Positions 1 to 9,576 of a DNA stretch of 20,125 nucleotides are shown here, piece after piece; the stretch's first letter is position 1, and every line of letters starts with the position of its first letter. The stretch is from Hirudo medicinalis (Eukaryota; Annelida; Clitellata; Hirudinida; Hirudinidae): NCBI GenBank assembly GCA_011800805.1, contig MPNW01001460.1:14700-34824 (forward strand). The letters are read 5' to 3'. The position numbers were made by a program, and so were the translations under genes. The notes beneath the pieces are model-generated. The model made no database searches and was not told the origin of the DNA. It saw only the letters and a list, made by a program, of their open reading frames with translations.

Positions 1-1439
<1,439 letters not shown>

Positions 1440-1823
1440 AGCTCAGATCGTTTGGTTTTCAGTTCGTTTGTTTTTCCAATGAAAATGAAAAACACATTTT
1501 GATAAACACGGTCTTCTCTTTTACCGGAAAGTTTGTCTATTGATTTTGTTTTACGCTTCCGATGATCAAGGGCAATGGTGGTCTTGAGTTAATTTTTAGA
1601 ATCTAGACACGTCCCTGTAGATCGATTAGATTCTTATTCACCCATTTTCTCGATATATCATTCTTTGAAGACAAATATCCATCAATTGTGCTTTTTATAA
1701 CCTTTTCCTTCTGCTTTTGCATTACAAACGAGATTTTATATTGAATAACGAGAATTGTATTATTTTTTTGAAAAAAAATGATCTTACTGTGAGTATGTTT
1801 TAAAAATGTGGACCAAATTGTTG

Positions 1824-1829
1824 AATAAA
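1824..1829 (+). terminator. Candidate poly(A) signal of the glutamate receptor gene
   Basis: AATAAA lies 385 bases after the receptor stop codon and is followed by a T/G-rich stretch (about 1831-1856) that could be the downstream element. If used, the 3'UTR is about 400 bases. Motif evidence only. Confidence 0.45.
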
Positions 1830-1849
1830 ACTTGTTGCTCATCCTTGTG

Positions 1850-3700
1850 ATGTTTAGACTCCACGTTGTTTCTGATTGGCATTCACAAACTATTATACAT
1901 TTTAATTAAGGAGAGATTTAAAAAAAAATACACACAAAATAAATTTCACAACCCACAAAAACTCCCTCGAGAGAAGATTCAATTGATATCTAAATGACCC
2001 TAAAAAGTACAATCGCGGGGTTTATTTTTCAGCATTTTCAATGAAATGGAAAATTTACAATATTTTAAATGGAAAATTTTTATGTAATTAACTTACTTTT
2101 TAATTTAAAACTATTGACAAACAATAAAGAAGCCATCAAAAGCTATTGAAGCGGCGATGTGGCTCATTGCCTGTGAGTCAAAATGCTATCGATCTTTCAA
2201 AAAAATAAGACTGCATCACCAAGAGAGCAGCTGCTTATCTGAAAATTATCAGTTTACTGTTTGAAATTTATCAATCGGTCCGTAAATTATTAACTGACTC
2301 AGACAATGCAATGTTTTTAAGTGCAAAGAAGAATAACCAGATATTGTGACAGCAGCTCCAGTGAGCTCAACTTGCATGCTATTTCATCATCTGGTGCCTA
2401 TCATGGTTGCTATCCTTGAAAGAAGTACAAGCAGTTCGATTTTCGCAGCATTTTTATAAATAATTTAATTATTCACTAACCATTTGCTTTTAAAATTGGT
2501 TTAGTATCGTGAAATTCAGAATTTTAATGAACTTTGTCTCGCTTTGCTGGTCAAGGAGGCGTGTCCACATCGAAAGGGGGCGGAGCGAAGGAGTAAAATT
2601 TCAGGGAATTTCAAAAGGAACAAATATTATCACCTGAAAAAGTCACCCGGTTTAAACAATTAAGTTGAATAAACACCTTTTATAGTTGACAAATAAATTT
2701 TTAAAATAGATTCGGTCTGAAAATGAATTAAACTCGATAATGGCTAGCTGGAATCGTACGATATCGTGCTACCGTCCCTCCTTGTCTGGGCTAGGCGCTT
2801 GTGGGTCCTTTTAATCTGAGGCGCCGATTTCTGCCGGCATCGGAGAGGATTATTCGGGATTTAGGAGACTTAGTTTCTTTTTTCCAATCTTGTATTATAG
2901 ATAAATTAATTACAAGATGGGTCAGGAAACGAATTTGAAGGCGGCCGCTCCCTTGTCTGGTCTCCCAACTGGAGAGCATGGCTTTCACATGTACAGATTC
3001 TTGCCTTCTCAGAAGAGCTTGAAAGGAATTATAGCCGGTTGGCGTTTTTTCTCAATTTTCTGCCGTATCAAGATGTGGTTTTAAATTTTAAATTTGCAAA
3101 ACGGAGCATAACTCGCGGATTTATAATGCTAGCATGGGAATATACATCTTTGCCTAATTGACAATTAGTAAGCTTGAGATAGCAAACAAAATCATTTATG
3201 ATTTATTGACTATGCTTTTCAAAAGCCTTAACGAGGTTGCACAATTCAGCAACAATTGCCTTGTCTTGAAACAATTGAATTTTTACCCTTAAAGGTATTT
3301 AGGGCCCTTAAGTAGCTCTCGAGGTTTGAAAAATATCTTCAAAGGAATAATTATGCTATGTTAAAAACATTCAACATTGTAACCTCAAGTACTTTGTCAA
3401 TTGTACTTTGGCTCTCTTGTTTTTGTCAGTTGGTAGACATTCTTGATGTGCATGTATGTTCTGCTTTTGGTCAGAAATCATAGAATGATGTTCAAAGACA
3501 TCTTGGTTCTCAAATTGTTCGTAATTTCTTTAATTTGTTTAACTGTTGAAATTAAATGATGAACTGAAGAGTATTTCTTGTTCCTAATGCTTTGTTCCTG
3601 GTTTTCATGGTCATGCTTTGCTGGGTTTTTTTTTTGTAATGATGACTACAATAAACGATAATAATGATTATGATGCTGATTAATTATAGGCGAAAGTGAT
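1850..3700. other. Intergenic AT-rich spacer, no confident gene
   Basis: Mostly single-copy AT-rich DNA with stops in all frames. A more GC-rich island at about 2750-3050 holds the short superoxide-dismutase-like reading frame listed separately. I see no other coding exon, RNA gene or clear mobile element here. Confidence 0.5.
2917..3084 (+). pseudogene. Possible Cu/Zn superoxide dismutase exon remnant
   Basis: A 55-codon reading frame contains SGLPTGEHGFHMYRF, which resembles the metal-binding segment of Cu/Zn superoxide dismutase (consensus GL.PG.HGFHVH.FGD). The second histidine of the HVH pair is replaced by Tyr, and the FGD that should follow is absent. No other SOD segments (GPHFNP, the active-site-loop Arg region) were found nearby, and no clear splice sites bracket it. 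If related, it is a degenerate fragment; chance similarity over about 15 residues is a real alternative. Confidence 0.2.
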
Positions 3701-3711
3701 GACGAATTAAC

Positions 3712-3750
3712 GATGGTGATGGTGATGATGATGATGATGATGATGATGAC
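3712..3750. repeat. (GAT)n microsatellite
   Basis: About a dozen nearly perfect GAT/ATG trinucleotides in spacer DNA. Confidence 0.85.
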
Positions 3751-3995
3751 CAAGACAAGGCTGCTGAAAGCAGACTAGCTGTTTGATTTTATTTTTGCTG
3801 AAGTCAAAGGCATGAATAAATTTAAATAATTAACACTAGCCCCACCCACAGTGCTTGACTCTCATCACTATCATAACCTCCAGATTACATAACCTCCGAA
3901 AGGACGATTTAAGGCATGTTGTTCTCTTGGGTACAAGTTTAATTTTCAGGCAGCATTAAAAGTCTCTCCTGTTACTGGACATGCTGACATGTTGT

Positions 3996-4137
3996 GATGA
4001 TGATAATGATGCTGACTTGTTTAACGATGACGTGGTTGATAATGTTGGCACGGTTGATGATGACGATTATAGTGATGACGTGAACGATGGTGATGATGAT
4101 GATGATGGCATGGTTGATGATGATGATGATGATGATA
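3996..4137. repeat. Imperfect (GAT)n microsatellite
   Basis: A degenerate GAT-rich tract with perfect runs near 4090-4107 and 4115-4137. It keeps several frames open on both strands (poly-Asp, poly-His and poly-Ile readings), so those frames are composition artefacts. Confidence 0.85.
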
Positions 4138-4211
4138 TGCAATGCGAGTTGCACATCGTTTGTGGTAATCGTCTATGAAAAGCAATTCTTCCCTATTATG
4201 TTTGTTTATCA

Positions 4212-4327
4212 AAATCAACATCAACATATCATCAACAACAACAAACATCAACATATCATCAACAACAACATATCATCAACAACAACATATCATCAACAAC
4301 AACAAACATCAACATATCACAACAACA
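4212..4327. repeat. ATCAACAACAACA-type minisatellite, first cluster
   Basis: Tandem, slightly varying units built from ATCAACAACAACA and AACATCAACATATC. The cluster stops at an ambiguous base at 4328, so its length may have been misassembled. Confidence 0.85.
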
Positions 4328-4447
4328 NTTGCAATTTATCAATTGAATGCAATAATTATGCATTCACATCCATAAATGGTTAGTGTGATTAAATTATTAC
4401 ATTATATCATTTATTGATTATGCAAAACAAAGTTAATATCTGTTTTA

Positions 4448-4545
4448 TCATCCATCAACATATCAACATCAACAACAAACATCAACATATCATCAACAAC
4501 AACAAACATCAACATATCAGCAACAACAACAAGCATCAACAAAAC
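4448..4545. repeat. ATCAACAACAACA-type minisatellite, second cluster
   Basis: The same unit as at 4212-4327, separated from it by about 120 bases of unique AT-rich DNA. The two were probably one array or arose by local duplication. Confidence 0.8.
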
Positions 4546-5345
4546 GTTTTCACTCCAACGACACTCTTTCATTACAGTACCATTTAATTAATGTAGCCAA
4601 TATTGCCATTGAAGTCACAGCTCGTCAGTTTTTCATAAAATGCTTCGTCATCGTCGTCGTTGTCATTTCTTGAACTCGACGGAGGCGTCGCGAGCAATGT
4701 TCCCTTAAGGCAGTGCCGTCGTACGTGTTTTCACATCCCACGACACACTTTTTCAAAGTGGCACGTTTGAATTTGTTTTATGAAATTAAGAACTTTTTCT
4801 AAATTAAACGCATATTTTCCTAAATTTTACGAGTTGCTCACGAAACGTTGATCGCCGATCGTCCGTCGAAACTTCTTTGTTGTGTCCTGCGACGAAACTT
4901 CCAGACGTCGGTTCTATTTTATGGCATTGCTGTGTTGAAGCACGAATCGGAATCAACTTGTCGGAGCTCCTCTGAGCAAAATGCGAGATATCTTCAACTT
5001 CTGAGTTAAGTGATTGATTAAGTAATTTTAAGGTCTGCACTGCAATGCCGTGCGGTTAAACTGCCCAATTAGGTGAGGTCCTCTGCTTTTATGGCAATAA
5101 AACTGTTTCAAATAAAAGTTGTGAGATTTAAACTTTGCTAAAACGTCGTTGGAAAAACATGAAACGATTGTGTGGTCCTGAGTCACGAAAAGCAGGGGGC
5201 CTGTTATTATGGCTCGTTATTATGGATCAAATTTTTCGAGCACGAGGTTGTTTATCCTTGGAAGGATCACTGGTCGCAGGCATCGACGCCATCGGTCCTC
5301 GGTCTCACAAAACAACACAGCAATTGCAACAACAACATCACAATC
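4546..5345. other. Spacer upstream of the citrate carrier, no confident exon
   Basis: More balanced base composition than the flanks, so the carrier promoter and first exon could lie here. The required exon must end in phase 1 and encode roughly 30 N-terminal residues. No reading frame here gives a convincing match with a GT donor. Confidence 0.4.
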
Positions 5346-5507
5346 AATAATAATAATAATAATCATAATAATAATAATAACAATGATAATAATAATTATG
5401 ATAATAATGATAATGATAATAATAATGATAATGATGATGATGATGATGATGACGATGACGATGATGATGATGATAATAATAATAATAATAATAATGGTAA
5501 TAATTGC
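5346..5507. repeat. Compound (AAT)n/(GAT)n microsatellite in carrier intron
   Basis: AAT repeats run into GAT repeats and back to AAT, ending about 45 bases before the splice acceptor at 5551. Poly-Asn, poly-Asp and poly-Ile readings through it are not genes. Confidence 0.9.
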
Positions 5508-5551
5508 CAAACAACAACATCCTGAACCTCCAAAGTCCTGCTCCTCTCCAG

Positions 5552-7483
5552 GTGGAATAACCGGAGGAATCGAGATCTGCATAACCTTCCCAACCGAGTA
5601 CGTCAAGACTCAACTCCAGCTGGACGAGAAGAAGGGCGCCACGAAGAGGTACAAGGGCATCGTGGACTGCGTGGGGGTCACCGTGAGGGAGCACGGGGTC
5701 AAGGGTCTCTACAGGGGACTGAACGTGCTGCTCTATGGCTCTATACCCAAGTCTGCAGTCAGGTATCGTGACATTTCGATGATGGAGATAGTGGTGGTGG
5801 TGATGACGACGACGATGATGACTATAGTGGTGCAATATTTTTATAATTATTTATAATTATTTTCATAATTAATAATTAGTTGGTGTTGATGTCATTGTAA
5901 TTTTACGCTATTCAGGTTCGGTTCATTCGAAGAGTTCAAGAAGAGGAATGTTGGAGCAGATGGGAACCTCACTCCCAAGAGGAAATTCCTCTGTGGTCTG
6001 GGTGGGTTGTCGTTATTATTATTATTATTATCATTATTATTATTATTTTATTGTTGTTATTGTTATTATTATTATTATTATTAAAAAAATTCCCCCAATC
6101 CAAATTCACATTTAATCTAATTTATTTTCATACCAACCACCACCTCCCTCTTCCAGGTGCAGGGATCTCCGAGGCCATCCTGGTCGTGACACCCATGGAG
6201 ACCATCAAGGTCAAGTTCATCCACGACCAAAACTCTGCAACCCCAAAGTTCAGGGGGTTTTACCATGGGGTGGGTGAAATCATCAAACAACAGGGTGAGA
6301 CATTCTTTGTGTTGTCGTCGTCGTTGTTGTTGTTGTTTGATGATTTTAATAAATGATAACAACAATATTAATTATTAACAATTTGGCTTTGTTTATTTGA
6401 AAGTCTCAATAGCTCCTGTTCTTATATAATCATAACATCATCATCGTCGTCGTCATCATCGTCAGGTATCAGGGGCATTTATCAGGGTCTCACAGCCACG
6501 ATGATGAAGCAGGGTACCAACCAAGCCATCAGGTGAATGGCCATGGTGGTGTCGGTCAAAATATTGATGATGATCATCCCATTGAGGTTGTTGATGACGC
6601 CGACGACGACGACGATGATGATGATGATGATGATGGCGATGTGATTATTTGGGCGGGGGGACACGAACCTGCCGACCTATCCCCTCCCGAAAGCGGCATC
6701 TAGCATCCGCACGTCTATGACGTGTCGTCTGCAGCACGACTTTCAACAACATACTACAACAACGACAACATCGTTCCAGGTTCTTCGTCGTAGAGTCGTT
6801 GAAGGAGTTGTACAGGGGGGACTCCCATTCCAGCACGCCCGTCCCCAAGCTCGTCACGGGCGCTTTCGGAGTCTTGGCAGGTGCCGCTTCGGTGTTCGGC
6901 AACACTCCTCTCGACGTCATCAAGACTCGCATGCAGGTGGGCGACATCATCGTCGCCATCTTCATCAACATTGTCACCATCGTTGTCGTCGTCATCACTG
7001 ACACGACAACTGCCGTCATCACTATGCAATCACCGTTTCCACGTGATGTGATCGTCGGTCACATCGGCATTAACATTCATCAGCATTTGTATTACTAGTG
7101 TTTCGATGATTACAATTACAATCAATTACAATTCGATTACAATCAATTACAATTCATTACAATTCATTACAAAGGGTCTCGAAGCGCACAAGTACAAGAA
7201 CACGCTCGACTGTGCGGTCAAGATCATGAAGCACGAGGGACCGAGGGCGTTAGTGCTTGAAATGTTTGACACGACTTTGACTCGAACTCACGACAGACTC
7301 CGAACTTGCACCTGACCGAACCCCGTCAGCGTCCTTAGTTTGATGATCGACCTTGCCATCCATTCAAGGTTCTACAAGGGCACGTTGCCGCGCCTGAGCA
7401 GGGTCTGTCTGGACGTCGGCATAACCTTCATGATCTACGACAGCTTCATGGAGGCCTTCAACAAGGTCTGGAAATCGGACTGA
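5552..7483 (+). CDS. SLC25A1: Mitochondrial tricarboxylate (citrate) carrier, 7 exons, 5' exon missing
   Basis: Inner-mitochondrial-membrane antiporter that exports citrate in exchange for malate or another tricarboxylate, supplying cytosolic acetyl-CoA. Exons: 5552-5762, 5916-6001, 6157-6294, 6466-6532, 6780-6936, 7175-7248, 7369-7483 (TGA 7481-7483). All introns are GT-AG and all phases agree, giving about 282 codons; the family is about 310 residues, so some 30 N-terminal residues are missing. All three carrier signatures (PxE/DxxK/R) are present: PTEYVK in exon 1, PMETIK in exon 3, PLDVIK in exon 5. Near-identical family segments include [27 protein letters not shown] and [19 protein letters not shown], and the protein ends NKVWKSD. 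These assign it to SLC25A1 rather than another SLC25 member. The introns are short and full of microsatellites. Confidence 0.95.
6012..6082. repeat. (ATT)n microsatellite in carrier intron
   Basis: ATT/GTT repeats between the second and third recognised carrier exons. Confidence 0.85.
6432..6465 (+). repeat. CAT/CGT repeat serving as splice-acceptor tract
   Basis: A run of CATCATCGTCGT-type trinucleotides extends directly into the acceptor CAG used by the exon at 6466. The pyrimidines normally found before the acceptor are supplied by the repeat itself. Confidence 0.7.
6593..6634. repeat. (GAC)n/(GAT)n microsatellite in carrier intron
   Basis: GACGACGAC passing into GATGATGAT, between the exons ending at 6532 and beginning at 6780. 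Confidence 0.8.
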
Positions 7484-7570
7484 AGACTGTGGAGCCGAGG
7501 AATGCGGACGAGCACGCACGTCTTGGAAATGATGATCTGGGAGATTATGAGTATATTATGACATTTGCAG
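7484..7570 (+). other. Start of carrier 3'UTR
   Basis: Sequence directly after the carrier stop. The 3' end of the transcript is not clear: the first good AATAAA downstream on this strand is at 8740-8745, after several repeat arrays. Confidence 0.4.
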
Positions 7571-7728
7571 TATTATTATTATTATTATCATTATCATTAT
7601 TATCATCATTATTATTATCATTATTATTATTATTGTTATTATCATTATTATTATTATCATTATTATTATTATTATCATTATTATTATTATTGTTATTACT
7701 ATTACTATTGTTAATATTATTATTTGTT
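7571..7728. repeat. (ATT)n microsatellite
   Basis: Long ATT array with scattered C and G substitutions (ATC, GTT). It gives poly-Leu and poly-Asn frames without gene content. Confidence 0.9.
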
Positions 7729-7878
7729 ATTCCTGGTATTATTCTAACACTCATATTATTATTTTCCTTGTAGTTATTCGCGATGTCGACATAATCGTGT
7801 GGAAGGCTCGCTTGGTCACTGTTCTGGTTTCGTGATTTCATTTCTTTATTTTCATTTACACTGCTAATTATGTTCGCA

Positions 7879-8054
7879 ATGTCGTCGTCGCTCTGGTCGT
7901 CACAAACGCTGTTGTCGTCGTCGCTGTGGTCGCCACAAACGCTGTTGTTGCCGTCGTCGCTGTGGTCGTCACAAATGCTGTTGTCGTCGTCGCTCTGGTC
8001 GCCACAAATGCTGTTGTCGTCGTCGCTCTGGTCGTCACAAATGCTGTTGTCGTT
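7879..8054. repeat. 33-bp minisatellite, about 5 copies
   Basis: GCTGTTGTCGTCGTCGCT recurs at 7908, 7941, 7977, 8010 and 8043 (spacings 33, 36, 33, 33, the last copy partial), with CTGGTCGTCACAAA between. The period is a multiple of three, so both strands stay open: the minus strand reads an acidic 11-residue unit, NSICDDQSDDD. The 170-codon minus frame (8057 to 7545) then runs into poly-Asn from the ATT array. I do not call it a gene. Confidence 0.85.
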
Positions 8055-8351
8055 CATGGTTTCATGATGACATTCTTATCAGCGAGCTCACCACGATGTT
8101 GCAGTTCCTGCGTGCACCTGTTCCTGCTTCATCTTCTTCTTCATCTTCATCTTCTGCACATCTGTTGGAGTTTGGAATCTGTCCGTGACTCAGTCGATCC
8201 TATGCAGATGCCCGAGTCAAGGATGTCGTCGACAACAACATCATCGTCATCATGACGTCGGAGTTGTTATGCCGTGTCGGATGGTCGTTGACTGTTTGCA
8301 TCGACTGGATTCATGGCAAGGAGAAGAATGTTATTGTCCTTGATGTAATGT

Positions 8352-8447
8352 TATTTCATTCTTATTGTTATGCTTATTATTATTTTATTATTATTATGTT
8401 TATTATTGCTATTATGTTTATTATTATTATTATTTTTATTGGATTGC
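8352..8447. repeat. Imperfect (ATT)n tract
   Basis: Interrupted TTATTATTATG-like sequence in spacer DNA. Confidence 0.7.
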
Positions 8448-8511
8448 TTCGCTAACGAGTGATCTGGCAACATTCTAAGCACAATTCCATTTAAGCAACA
8501 TTCACTACCTC

Positions 8512-8622
8512 CATTCCATCTGTCCATTCATTCATTCGTTCATCCATCCATCCATTCATCCATTCATTTATCCACTCATCCATCCATCCATTTATTCATT
8601 TATCCACTCATCCATCCATCCA
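8512..8622. repeat. (CATC)n/(CATT)n tetranucleotide repeat
   Basis: Imperfect CATCCATCCATTCATC-type tetranucleotide array with interspersed TTTATCCACT. Confidence 0.85.
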
Positions 8623-8747
8623 CCCACAAGTAGTTGTAATGTTGTAGTTTTCGAACCCCTCTTGTGTTCCATGTTTGAGTTGACTGAAGCCGTTGATGTG
8701 GAGCGCATGGAAAAGTGCCCAAACACGATCTCAAAAAGGAATAAATT

Positions 8748-8783
8748 GTATTATTTGTTATTATTATTATTATTGTTATTATT

Positions 8784-8818
<35 letters not shown>

Positions 8819-8945
8819 TACTTACTGTTGCTGTTATGATTCCATTATTAAATTGTAATCTCGTCTGTATTATCATTATTGTTGTTGTTGTTATTATTAT
8901 TATCATTATTATTGTTATTATTATTATTATTATTATTATTTTTCT
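8748..8945. repeat. (ATT)n microsatellite, two blocks
   Basis: Two ATT blocks (about 8748-8822 and 8871-8942) around a short unique stretch. Confidence 0.88.
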
Positions 8946-9169
8946 TTTCATTGTAACGAGGGATGGTATGTTTTTTTTTCTTTTTGCTCAAAGCGAACGT
9001 GTTCTGCTAATCGTCATTCGATATTTCTGAGTTGGAATTAATAGGATTAAAAAAAACAATTAAAAAAAATATAAAAACTATTTATTAAACTATTATTAGA
9101 GAGACTGATTATTTCGGTTCTCCTGATCAGAACTGGGACTGAGAGAGGTCCCTGATCCCCTGATTGGTT

Positions 9170-9260
9170 GATTCGATTGACTTGATCCCCGCCAGAGCAG
9201 GTATTGAACCAACGAGGTCTGAGTGGCAGTGAACGAGTGTTGTGCTGAGCGTTTTGCGGT
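9170..9260 (-). mobile_element. Possible tRNA-derived SINE fragment
   Basis: On the minus strand, GGTTCAATACC (9210 to 9200) closely matches the RNA polymerase III B-box consensus GGTTCRANNCC. A loose A-box-like CGCTCAGCAC lies about 43 bases upstream, near 9250. The segment cannot be folded into a normal tRNA, so a tRNA-derived SINE remnant is the likeliest reading. No second copy is obvious in the window. Confidence 0.25.
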
Positions 9261-9576
9261 GATTTTATTTCGATTTTGACAATTTTAAATACCAATCATA
9301 ATCATAGCAACAATTAATAATAATAATTCAATTTGGTTATTATAAACAAATTAGATTATTGGGCTTACGTAAATAAGGTTCGTATTTGAATAAATAAATT
9401 CGATTTATTATTTTTGTGAGATTCAGAATCTTTCGTCTTGACCTGGTCAGGTGTAAAGCGCATCTCAAAAGCAAACTTACTGAACAACGTAATTAATTCA
9501 TCCTCAATATTCCTAAAAGCTCTCTTAAACACTTTGGGAATACCACGACCCCAGCACATTAAGAAAGCGAGCGCTA

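Noticed and set aside
2791..2988. 65-codon minus-strand frame in the GC-richer island
   Set aside because: No recognisable motif; overlaps the SOD-like plus frame and may only reflect base composition.
3712..4545. CRISPR-like look of the spaced CAACAA and GAT repeats
   Set aside because: Units are directly tandem without unique spacers, in an animal genome.
5159..5279. Possible N-terminal exon of the citrate carrier ending LEGSLVAG, similar to the LKGILAG that precedes GGITGG in the family
   Set aside because: It would need a GC donor (GCATCG) that does not fit GC-AG introns well, and the preceding 35 residues do not resemble a carrier N-terminus.
5209..5856. 215-codon plus frame across the microsatellite into the first carrier exon
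   Set aside because: It reads poly-Ile/Met through an AAT/GAT array and enters the exon through the intron; the exon itself begins at the acceptor at 5551.
7545..8057. 170-codon minus-strand frame with acidic repeats and poly-Asn
   Set aside because: Made almost wholly of a minisatellite and an ATT array; kept as a finding but not called a gene.
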